DNA of 64,000 nt from Haloparvum alkalitolerans (GTDB lineage: Archaea; Halobacteriota; Halobacteria; Halobacteriales; Haloferacaceae): assembly GCF_050122995.1 (NCBI RefSeq), contig NZ_JBNLIA010000003.1, positions 342,570 through 406,569 on the forward strand, given 5' to 3'. Each line of letters begins with the position of its first letter. Position 1 is the stretch's first letter. Made by a program: the position numbers and the translations under genes. The notes beneath the pieces were generated by a model. The model was not told the DNA's origin. It saw only the letters and a program-made list of their open reading frames with translations, and ran no database searches. Below, piece after piece: positions 51,250-58,910 of this stretch.

Positions 51250-51854
51250 TCTCGATCCTCCGAACGGATGACCGCTGCTTGGAACCGCTCACGTTCGGCT
51301 TCACTTGGTTCGCCGACGGTCGCTCTGGTGGTGGTCGTACTCTTGGTTTCGATGCCACGCATCGCTTCACAGAGGTGTGTTGCGTTCATTTCTACAAGGA
51401 CCGTGTCTGCGTCGAGTTCCTCTTGGAGGCCTGATGCGATGTTGTTCGTCAGCCGTTCCTGCATCGTGAGTTGCCGTGACTGCCAGCGAACGTACCGCGT
51501 TAGCTTGGAGAGCCCCACCACTTCGTCGGTCGGCCTATACGCGAGGTGAACCGTACCGAAGAACGGCAGCAAATGGTGCTCACACAGGGAGTATACGGGA
51601 ACCCCAGTTTTCACTATTAGGTCAGTTGTCTCGGCGTCGAAGGTTCGCATCGTCGGCTTCGCGATCTCACGTTGGCCTTCAGTGAGTGTTGCGAATGCGT
51701 TCGGAACGCGCCGCTGCCAAGTCTCAGCGAGCGCGTCGCTGTCCGGATCTTCGCCGACAGCCTCCAGCAGGAGTCGGATACCTCGCTGGGCTTTCTCATG
51801 GTCGATGTCCGATTCAGCGTCTTCGGTCGCAAGTTGCGAGTGCGTGCTCGTCAT
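51246..51854 (-). CDS. folE: GTP cyclohydrolase I, type IA (FolE)
   Basis: The start MTSTHSQLATED at 51854 follows the queE stop after one base; a longer frame overlaps queE. The 202-residue protein has the zinc site Cys91, His94 in SLCEHHLLPF and Cys162 in THLCEAMRG (most relatives have CMVMRG). It opens GTP to dihydroneopterin triphosphate, the first step toward preQ0. Most archaea use the unrelated-looking type IB enzyme (MptA) for this step, so a type IA enzyme here points to transfer from bacteria with the island. Confidence 0.93.
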   Translation of the reverse strand: MTSTHSQLATEDAESDIDHEKAQRGIRLLLEAVGEDPDSDALAETWQRRVPNAFATLTEGQREIAKPTMRTFDAETTDLIVKTGVPVYSLCEHHLLPFFGTVHLAYRPTDEVVGLSKLTRYVRWQSRQLTMQERLTNNIASGLQEELDADTVLVEMNATHLCEAMRGIETKSTTTTRATVGEPSEAERERFQAAVIRSEDRE

Positions 51855-51855
51855 A

Positions 51856-52629
51856 TTATGTTTCGGGAGCGTCGTTCCACAAATCGACGTGTAACCGCGG
51901 CGTGTATCGGTAGCCGTATTCCATCGCAAGGTCAGCGACCTCGTTCCGTCTTGCGTCGAGTTCATCCCGGGTCGTCCCCTCCGGCATCAGTAGCACGTCT
52001 GAGTCTGGGATATGCCTCGATGCTGTCGAGCGGACGTCGGCGAGGAGAGATTCGATCTCAGGCATATCTTCGGGGCCGGTGACGACAAACTTGAGTTGGG
52101 CGTCATAGTCGTCCACGAGCGAACCGAGTGCATTCAGGTCTATGCGACGCGCTTCGTGTCGGTCTTCCCACTCACCGTCGCCCTTGGGGTCCTTCTCCGG
52201 GGTAGGTGTACTTGAGGCAAGTTTCGGGCTGATGCTCGCCAGATCGATAGGAGCGTCGCGGTGGATGGTGCCGTTAGTTTCGACGGTAATGTGGTAGCCG
52301 AGGTCGGCCAGACGTTCGAGGAGAATGTCTGCCTCGTCGTGGATGAGTGGTTCCCCACCAGTGAGGACGACGTGGTCAGCGTCGTCGTGTGACTGGACTT
52401 CCTCGACGATGTCGTCGATGCTCATGGTCCCGTGAGTCGGCTCCCAGGAAGTGTGATAGGAATCACAGAACCAGCACCGAAGATTACACCCACTCGTACG
52501 GACGAACACAGAGGGGGTCCCGGTGAGTTTACCCTCTCCCTGAAGCGAGTAGAAGAGCTCGTTGACCGGCAGTGCCGCGCCGTCGACGTCGTCCGTAGAC
52601 TGCTCGTCGGTAGTTGAGCTGACCGGCAT
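51856..52629 (-). CDS. queE: 7-carboxy-7-deazaguanine synthase QueE
   Basis: The 257-residue radical-SAM enzyme has the cluster motif Cys48-x3-Cys52-x2-Cys55 (GCNLRCWFCDS) and VVLTGGEPLIH, the SAM-binding GGEP. VNELFYSLQGEG near the start is the QueE N-terminal signature. It contracts 6-carboxytetrahydropterin to 7-carboxy-7-deazaguanine. Its start codon overlaps the last base of queD, so translation is coupled. Confidence 0.95.
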   Translation of the reverse strand: MPVSSTTDEQSTDDVDGAALPVNELFYSLQGEGKLTGTPSVFVRTSGCNLRCWFCDSYHTSWEPTHGTMSIDDIVEEVQSHDDADHVVLTGGEPLIHDEADILLERLADLGYHITVETNGTIHRDAPIDLASISPKLASSTPTPEKDPKGDGEWEDRHEARRIDLNALGSLVDDYDAQLKFVVTGPEDMPEIESLLADVRSTASRHIPDSDVLLMPEGTTRDELDARRNEVADLAMEYGYRYTPRLHVDLWNDAPET

Positions 52630-53135
52630 TAGTGAGTCCCCCCCGCACAGAGTTCCGAGGTCTCTCGAACGGTAGCCGAGATGTCTGAGACCGAGTCAGG
52701 GAGTACCTCCGAGAGTTTCTCCTCAAGGAGGAGGCCCATTATTTCTGCGGTCGGAGGGTGTTCGAGAACGACTAGTGAGTCACTGTCGCCGCTTTGTTCG
52801 AAAGCCTCAATGAGGGGATCTCCTTGTTCGAGAAGAAATCGGTGGTCCCATTCAGATATTACTGAGGTAATATCTCCTTTGTCGACAATCCAGCCCTCCT
52901 CAGTAAGCGTCCCAGTTATCTCTACCGAAATTTCGTAGTTATGACCGTGCGGCCGACTACACTTGCCATCATGGTGAAGTAGTCTATGGCCTGCGCTGAT
53001 GCGAATCGGGTTATCTTTTCCTACGATTAGCATCCGTTCATCTGACTCAGTGAGATTAGAGATCGATTCTTCCTCGGAGTACATATTAAACAGGCTCTCT
53101 CGGTATTCACTAAGTATTATCGGTAGCATACTCAT
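52629..53135 (-). CDS. queD: 6-carboxytetrahydropterin synthase QueD
   Basis: The 168-residue protein has the zinc ligands His50, His63 and His65 and catalytic Cys59 (SAGHRLLHHDGKCSRPHGHNYE). It turns dihydroneopterin triphosphate into 6-carboxytetrahydropterin. The first 34 residues before MLIVGKDNPIRISAGH are extra compared with most QueD; the start at 53135 is kept because a TATA box lies 20-31 nt before it. Starts at 53084 and 53033 remain possible. First gene of the preQ0 operon. Confidence 0.9.
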   Translation of the reverse strand: MSMLPIILSEYRESLFNMYSEEESISNLTESDERMLIVGKDNPIRISAGHRLLHHDGKCSRPHGHNYEISVEITGTLTEEGWIVDKGDITSVISEWDHRFLLEQGDPLIEAFEQSGDSDSLVVLEHPPTAEIMGLLLEEKLSEVLPDSVSDISATVRETSELCAGGTH

Positions 53136-53154
53136 AGATGGTCAAATCTCTGGG

Positions 53155-53166
53155 GAAATTATATTT
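53155..53166. promoter_or_regulatory. Shared A/T-rich promoter between queD and the plus-strand arm
   Basis: GAAATTATATTT in the 45-bp gap gives a TATA-like AATATAATTT on the minus strand about 26 nt before the queD ATG. On the plus strand the same bases lie 15-26 nt before the ATG at 53181 and 24-35 nt before a GTG at 53190. One element probably serves both directions. Confidence 0.5.
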
Positions 53167-53180
53167 TAGTTGCCAGATTA

Positions 53181-53864
53181 ATGCTAACAGTGTCGGAAAT
53201 TTCGTCAGTTAGCTATTTAGAGACAATCCAACCGGATTGGGATGATCTTCCGCTGACTTGCGAATTGCTTGAGCTACGTCGTCGTGAGCCGAGCGATGAT
53301 TTGAGGACCTTAGCTCTAAACAGAGGTGGTGTAGGGTCGAGAAAAGTTCAGCACGTAACTCGACTTCTGCACCTACTCGAACTATTGGAAGACGATGAGT
53401 TGACTGACCGAGGTCGATGGCTGGCCGAAGCGTATGAACCTGCTATGCAGCAGAGTCGACCAAGAGCAACGTTAGGTATCGGGGTGAAAGATACGCTCTC
53501 GCACCGCGAGCAGATCCTCCTCTGGATGGTCATATATCACGAACACCGTTTGCCAATGCTGGCGGTTCTCCACCAGCTTTCTGTCGAGAGCGTTCCCGTA
53601 GCACAAGACTCACCGGCAGCACAGAGACTCGCAGAGCGAATCGATCATCTCTATCCCGGTGTCGATAGTGAGAGTTCCTGGGTACCGCGTGCAAAAGTCC
53701 ATTATAAGTGGCTAGTTCACATGGGATTCGCGAAGGTTCGCTCAAACAGCTACATATTAACAGATATGGGTGACAGTATCTTCGAGCAAGTTGAGACGGA
53801 GTGCCCTGACCAGTGGGATACTATACAGATCCACACGGGCCCGACACTGTCGGACTTCAGCTAA
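53181..53864 (+). CDS. Winged-helix-like protein heading the modification arm
   Basis: The 227-residue protein is helical with winged-helix features: LELLEDDELTDRGRWLAEAYEP, a second block HYKWLVHMGFAKVRSNSYILTDMGD, the latter typical of the wing and end of a DNA-binding domain. The start may be the ATG at 53181 or the GTG at 53190, which better fits the TATA position. It is divergent from queD and 91 bp before the DpdA-like gene. It may be a regulator or a subunit; no enzyme motif is seen. Confidence 0.65.
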   Translation: MLTVSEISSVSYLETIQPDWDDLPLTCELLELRRREPSDDLRTLALNRGGVGSRKVQHVTRLLHLLELLEDDELTDRGRWLAEAYEPAMQQSRPRATLGIGVKDTLSHREQILLWMVIYHEHRLPMLAVLHQLSVESVPVAQDSPAAQRLAERIDHLYPGVDSESSWVPRAKVHYKWLVHMGFAKVRSNSYILTDMGDSIFEQVETECPDQWDTIQIHTGPTLSDFS

Positions 53865-53955
53865 AAAGTGTCATTTACCAGTATAGCTCTGAGTCAGGTG
53901 CTTCAAACGGATTTATACGATGCCCTCCCATCGCTACTACTGGTGACTATCTAAC

Positions 53956-56859
53956 GTGCGGTTCTATGTTCCCGAGTGGGATGACGCAGTCGACGCCCAC
54001 TACGATTTTGAGCACGATGAACTCTCTACACTGGACCGTCAAGAACGCGATTTAGATTACATATGGGATATTTTCGAGCCGGAAACAACACCAGTCGATG
54101 GGGTTCTCATCTCTCGTGAGCAGGTCGAAGAAACGGACCGTAAAGCCGAACGGCTCGCGAAGCACGGCGTCTACGACGACCCGGTTCTTTCTGTCCCGAA
54201 TTGGCTGCCCACGATTAGTGACTGCGGGGCCTGGGGCTACAAGTCTCTCCCCTTCCCGCCGTACGGGAACGAACATATGCTTGACTTCTACGAGACGCTG
54301 GACGTCACTGTCGGCGTCACCATCGACCATCTCGTCCTGGGGTCGGGCAAGGACAAGGGCCGACTCTACCTTGATGAACGAGCGTTCGCCGAAGAGCTCA
54401 ACAAAAGCGATGTCCCTGATGCCATCGCCGATGTCGTCGACGTAATGGTTGATGAATGGCCCGAAGAATGGCCCTCATACGTCGACGAGTATGAGCCTAC
54501 GATTCGTACCGGTTCCGACACAGACGTTGAGTCGTTTGGTGCAGAGGACTTCCAAGGAGATATTGACGCAGTTCTAGCTCGTCTCGCAGAGGATCCACGT
54601 GCGGTCTACCGTAAACACGACGCCGAGTTCCGCTACGACCTGACGTTACGGAACGCCCAAGAGATGTATGACCTCTACCAGCGTCGTGACTACCCGTTCC
54701 GGCTGATGGTTGCCATCCAAGGGTGGAACCCCGCCTCATACAGCAAGGCCGCCGAGGAGGTGCTTGATATTGGCTACGACTACCTCGGAATTGGAGGGGT
54801 TGCAGGTAGTCCAACTCACGACGTCCGTGGAATCGTTAAGAGCGTCGGAAAGACGATCAAGCAGTTCGAACGAGAGCACAACACTCGCATCGACTCTCAC
54901 GTCTTCGGCTTCGCGAAGACTGAGGCGTTTGAGACGATCGGTCGCTCGGGGATGACTAGTTTCGACAGCGCCAGTATGCTTCGTTCGGCGTGGACGGGTG
55001 GACAGAACTATCGCCTTGATAACGGCGAACGCTACGATGCCATTCGAGTCCGCTATCCATCAAGCCGAGACGATCTCGACGAAGCTGTCGAGAAATCCCT
55101 ACGCGGTCGTGAAACACTAGTGGCGCTCCGAGCATACGATGCAGGAGATTCGATTCGTGATGCTCTCGAGAGTTGGTACGAGCGGGCCAAGGAGGTGCTA
55201 CCAGCAACGAGAGAATATCTGCTGGAACACCGCCACGATGAGCAGTACGACGAGTCGCTCCTACAGGATATAGAAAGAGCGTTTCGAGAGGACTTCAAGT
55301 ATGGACGCGAGCTTCAGGCGAGCTTCAGCGACAATCTCCGTAGTAAGCTAGTCAAACTTCTGCGGGAAGACACCTCGACCACTCCAGTACCGTTCGAGGA
55401 GTACGACGAACTACTGAATACGGCGACAGACGTATTTGAGGCATTCCCACACGCGAAGACCGTTTTAGACGAACCGCACGATGTCAGTGACTATGATCGT
55501 GTCTGGGCGATTGTCCGGGAGTACGCTACTTGGATTGGCGACGACGATCTCCTCCAAGAGTACCAAGAAACTCTTCGAAATCGCCCGTGGGAGAAATGCG
55601 ACTGTCCGATCTGTAGAGACCACAGTATCGAGGTGTGCATCTTCCGGGGGAACGATCGGAATCGGAGACGGGGGTTCCACAACACACGACGCTTCTACGA
55701 TGAATTCGAAGAAGACCTTCCGAAGATCCTCGTCGCGACCCAAGGTGGTGCGGCCCTCAGTCGCTACGAAACTGTTGAAGACTATCTGCGCGACAAACAC
55801 TCCTCGTTCTGGACCCAGACACACGATCTTCCGGTCGCAGAGATCGGTGTGCTAGATGCGAACGGAGTGAGCGAGTGGTGGGAAGAAACTCCGTCGCTCG
55901 TCTCGTTCGCCCCAGACCGTATGGCAGCAAACGTCGGCGAACAAGCAGCGAGGTACCAACACCTCTTCGTGCACACACTGGACGGCGAACTTGACGAAGA
56001 AGTCGTAGCGGCAGCCCGTGAACATGATTGCGAGGTTCACACCAATAGCAATCCCCGAGACCTGCGAGATGAAATACTCGAGGTCTGCGGGCAGAACTAT
56101 GCCGCCGGTGAAGACTTCGTACCTCATCCACCTGAGCTCGATACCGAAAATGGATTGGACATCCTTGTCATCGACCAGTGTTCAGGTTCGAAGGAAGTAC
56201 CAGACGACGCACCAACCTTCGGTGAGGAGGAAACTCTTCAGTTCTCTCGCGAAGACCTCCTCGCTCGTGACAATGTGCCAGGTATCGCGGCACGGGATCT
56301 ATACACTGGACGCCAGCAGAACCACGTCAAGAGTGCAGTTAGATGGCTCATGCGACAAGGCCACGACGTCGATCGCTACTTCATAAGTGCAGGATTCGGA
56401 CTTGTCGCAGAAGACGAGTATCTCCCACCCTACGACGTAACGTTCAGCTCAATGAACGTTAGCAATATAAGAGAGCGATCTTCGAAACTCGACATTCAAA
56501 AAGAGCTACAACGACTTCTGCAAGAGGCCGACTACGATGTCGTCTTCTTTACCCTCGGGAAGGACTACTACACCAGCATCGACATCGACGAAATGGTTCA
56601 GGAAGTGCGTTCCGACCGGATTGGTGTGGTGTTCAACCGCGAACTCGTCGAGGATCAGTTTGACAACATCGAGTCCATCCCCGCCCGGACAGAAGATGCA
56701 AAAGAACATGGCACGATTGTTGTTGGACTCAAAGGACACTATATGAAGAACTTCGCTCGATACATCGACAGCGTCGATACTCTTCGGCCGGAAACTATCG
56801 AAGAACTATGTCGGCGGGTAGAGGAAATCCCACCACAAGCGGAATTCGAGTCTGAGTGA
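53956..56859 (+). CDS. dpdA: DpdA-like DNA base-exchange enzyme fused to a DUF6884-like domain
   Basis: GTG start; a TATA-like TTTATAC near 53912-53918 precedes it. The 967-residue protein has a TGT-fold domain (about 1-600): Asp89 in ISDCGAWGY matches the D-SGGF active-site Asp of tRNA-guanine transglycosylases, TSFDS at 335-338 gives nucleophile Asp337, and Cys548, Cys550, Cys553 and His575 (CDCPIC ... GFHNTRRF) form the zinc site. DGYxxGG-type YDYLGIGGVAG lies between. The C-terminal domain (about 735-895: LDILVIDQCSGSK, ARDLYTGRQ, YFISAGFGLV, PPYDVTF) is DUF6884-like. DpdA enzymes of bacteria and phages swap guanine in DNA for preQ0. DNA as substrate is inferred from family and context. 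Confidence 0.82.
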   Translation: MRFYVPEWDDAVDAHYDFEHDELSTLDRQERDLDYIWDIFEPETTPVDGVLISREQVEETDRKAERLAKHGVYDDPVLSVPNWLPTISDCGAWGYKSLPFPPYGNEHMLDFYETLDVTVGVTIDHLVLGSGKDKGRLYLDERAFAEELNKSDVPDAIADVVDVMVDEWPEEWPSYVDEYEPTIRTGSDTDVESFGAEDFQGDIDAVLARLAEDPRAVYRKHDAEFRYDLTLRNAQEMYDLYQRRDYPFRLMVAIQGWNPASYSKAAEEVLDIGYDYLGIGGVAGSPTHDVRGIVKSVGKTIKQFEREHNTRIDSHVFGFAKTEAFETIGRSGMTSFDSASMLRSAWTGGQNYRLDNGERYDAIRVRYPSSRDDLDEAVEKSLRGRETLVALRAYDAGDSIRDALESWYERAKEVLPATREYLLEHRHDEQYDESLLQDIERAFREDFKYGRELQASFSDNLRSKLVKLLREDTSTTPVPFEEYDELLNTATDVFEAFPHAKTVLDEPHDVSDYDRVWAIVREYATWIGDDDLLQEYQETLRNRPWEKCDCPICRDHSIEVCIFRGNDRNRRRGFHNTRRFYDEFEEDLPKILVATQGGAALSRYETVEDYLRDKHSSFWTQTHDLPVAEIGVLDANGVSEWWEETPSLVSFAPDRMAANVGEQAARYQHLFVHTLDGELDEEVVAAAREHDCEVHTNSNPRDLRDEILEVCGQNYAAGEDFVPHPPELDTENGLDILVIDQCSGSKEVPDDAPTFGEEETLQFSREDLLARDNVPGIAARDLYTGRQQNHVKSAVRWLMRQGHDVDRYFISAGFGLVAEDEYLPPYDVTFSSMNVSNIRERSSKLDIQKELQRLLQEADYDVVFFTLGKDYYTSIDIDEMVQEVRSDRIGVVFNRELVEDQFDNIESIPARTEDAKEHGTIVVGLKGHYMKNFARYIDSVDTLRPETIEELCRRVEEIPPQAEFESE

Positions 56860-56950
56860 GCCTCCACTACCGACATGACATAACGTATTTTTTATATCTA
56901 CGATTAATTTCCGCTTATATTCTTGAATTAAACATATTGCCCCATTCTCT

Positions 56951-56958
56951 ATATAATA
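56951..56958 (+). promoter_or_regulatory. TATA box of the second TGT-like gene
   Basis: ATATAATA, 25-32 nt before the ATG at 56983, fits a leaderless start and suggests the genes from 56983 on have their own transcript. Confidence 0.55.
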
Positions 56959-56982
56959 GGCCAGCCTATCCGAGCGGGAGGC

Positions 56983-58017
56983 ATGTTGTATCGACGCCGA
57001 AAACTCGACCTCCCCCGAGGAGAACTGGACACCCCCGTTCTCTTTCCCGTCAGAAACATCGGGAAACGGTCGAGTGACAATACACCGACGTACGTCGGCA
57101 CGATCCCAGAGTTCTCGGCAGCGATGATCAACGCAAGGTCAATCCGCAACCGGGACCCCATGTGGCAGAGAATATCGAATGGTGTAACCCTACGAGAGGA
57201 GATGGGTGTTCCCGAGGATACCATCGTTTTTGCGGACAGCGGTGGGTTCGACTTCGCAAACGAAGAAGTGGACACTACCCCAGCAAAAACGCTTGACACC
57301 CAGAGCAAATTAGACGCCGACATCCTCGGTACAGTCGACATCCCTCTCTCAAGAGACAATCGGGCAGCAGAAAATCAGCGGCGAATCGATCAAAGTATCG
57401 AGTACGCACTCAAAGCGAGCGACCACCACGATGGAGATGGACTTCTCTTCGCGAGTGTCCATGGTTACGATCCAGAGACAGTTCGGAATAACATACAATA
57501 CCTGGAGAAGAACGGCGAATTCGATGGGTATGCCCTCGGAAGTATGGTTCCGATACGAACCGATTATAAAAAAGTAACAAAGCTGATACTATCTGCGCGA
57601 AACGCGACAGACAAGCACCTGCACGTGTACGGCCTCGGGGGACTCGTCTATCAACCACTTCTGCTCTACTTGGGGGTCGACAGTTTCGACTCTTCAGCCT
57701 TCATTCGTAGTGCGGGCAATCGGAACTACCTGATTCCGGGCTTCGGCGGGGAGGAACTACGGAATATCGAGGAGTTAGATAGGCTCCCCTGTCCCTGCCC
57801 AGTGTGTGGACAAAGAGAACTCGAGGAGATTCGCGAAGACCGAGTTGCCCTGACTCAGCATAATCTTTGGGCGCTCGCGACCGAACTGCGTCGCTTCCGC
57901 TATGTCGCCGAATCCAATCGAGACATCGAGGAGTACCTCGACTTGCGCTTCAGTGGGAACGAGGTCACCAAGCGTGCATACGAAACCGCGAAGCAACAGG
58001 TGCGGAGGCTCACATGA
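56983..58017 (+). CDS. Second, compact TGT-like transglycosylase
   Basis: The 344-residue enzyme carries all TGT landmarks: Asp85 in FADSGGFDF, KLDADILGTVD for the base pocket, GYALGSMVP, nucleophile Asp236 in GVDSFDSSAF, and zinc ligands Cys270, Cys272, Cys275 and His293 (CPCPVC ... QHN). It lacks the PUA and other C-terminal domains that archaeal tRNA TGT uses to hold tRNA, and is much shorter than the 967-residue DpdA-like protein next to it. It overlaps the next gene by four bases. It probably works on DNA, as a second base-exchange enzyme or a partner of the first; a tRNA role cannot be excluded. Confidence 0.8.
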   Translation: MLYRRRKLDLPRGELDTPVLFPVRNIGKRSSDNTPTYVGTIPEFSAAMINARSIRNRDPMWQRISNGVTLREEMGVPEDTIVFADSGGFDFANEEVDTTPAKTLDTQSKLDADILGTVDIPLSRDNRAAENQRRIDQSIEYALKASDHHDGDGLLFASVHGYDPETVRNNIQYLEKNGEFDGYALGSMVPIRTDYKKVTKLILSARNATDKHLHVYGLGGLVYQPLLLYLGVDSFDSSAFIRSAGNRNYLIPGFGGEELRNIEELDRLPCPCPVCGQRELEEIREDRVALTQHNLWALATELRRFRYVAESNRDIEEYLDLRFSGNEVTKRAYETAKQQVRRLT

Positions 58018-58910
58018 GCGACGAGAGACCAACTGTAAGGCCAGTCACTCTCAGCCGGATGGCTGAACTGACCCACACCTGCGAAGCAGCTAGCAGGTCC
58101 ACTGACGATCTCGAAGACGAATTGGACGTGAGTCATCGACGTGCGCGGGAAACCATCCTCGAAGCGAAGCGCATCTCTTTGCTCGACGAAGACGACTCCG
58201 GCGAGGAACCAGTCTACACGACGACTGATGTCGGCTTGTCGTTCCTCAGTGCAATTCGCGACGAGGACTGGAGTCAAGTAAGTACAATTCTCGAGACACG
58301 GAGTCCACACTACGGGACCTTCATCGAGGTTCTCGAAGACGTCGAAAACGCGGGGTTAGACACGCTTCTGACACAGTTGGAAGAATCTCAAGAGTTCAGT
58401 CCATATTCGTATAACCAAACGAGCGTGGAGGTGCTCGGAGACTGGGCAGAGAGGCTGGGTCGGGTCCAACGAAACGCGTTCACGGGAAACTACTACTTGA
58501 CAGATGAGGCGGCGATACCCACTAACTTCCACTACCTGCTCTTGGACGTGTACGACGACCTCGAAGAGAAAGCAGGCGTCGACCTGCGCCAGCGCTACCT
58601 GTCAATCCCACGTCTCCGTGAGGAGACCTGTGAACGACTCGGCTGCACTCGTGGTGATTTCAACCAAGCGCTGCTCGGGCTCTGCCAACAGAATGTCGGT
58701 AAACTCGAGCTATCGGGGGCACCGATGGATACGGCTGCAAAGGATGCCGCACTCGGCATCAAGCGTATTGCGCTCTCCGAAGAGGACGGTTTAGTTAGCA
58801 CCTCGCAGTCCACTCAGCAGGTCATGGCCGGTGTCGAACAGTTCGGTAAGAAATACTACTACCTCGCAGTGCACGACCGCGACATCGAATACACACAGGA
58901 GGCTACATAA
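58014..58910 (+). CDS. Winged-helix-like protein preceding the right-arm ATPase
   Basis: The start MSDERPTVRPVTL at 58014 overlaps the TGT-like stop (ATGA); the longer frame lies inside that gene. The 298-residue protein has an N-terminal winged-helix-like block (DLEDELDVSHRRARETILEAKRISLL) and later PRLREETCERLGCTRGDFNQALLGL, a second one. No catalytic motif. Its stop shares one base with the ATPase start. The pairing mirrors the 47460/44075 pair of the left arm. Confidence 0.7.
   Translation: MSDERPTVRPVTLSRMAELTHTCEAASRSTDDLEDELDVSHRRARETILEAKRISLLDEDDSGEEPVYTTTDVGLSFLSAIRDEDWSQVSTILETRSPHYGTFIEVLEDVENAGLDTLLTQLEESQEFSPYSYNQTSVEVLGDWAERLGRVQRNAFTGNYYLTDEAAIPTNFHYLLLDVYDDLEEKAGVDLRQRYLSIPRLREETCERLGCTRGDFNQALLGLCQQNVGKLELSGAPMDTAAKDAALGIKRIALSEEDGLVSTSQSTQQVMAGVEQFGKKYYYLAVHDRDIEYTQEAT

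Noticed and set aside
50554..53135. Ordinary archaeosine biosynthesis genes
   Set aside because: preQ0 is also made for archaeosine in tRNA, but the cluster lies in an integrated island, includes type IA FolE and faces DpdA-like genes, so DNA modification is the better explanation.
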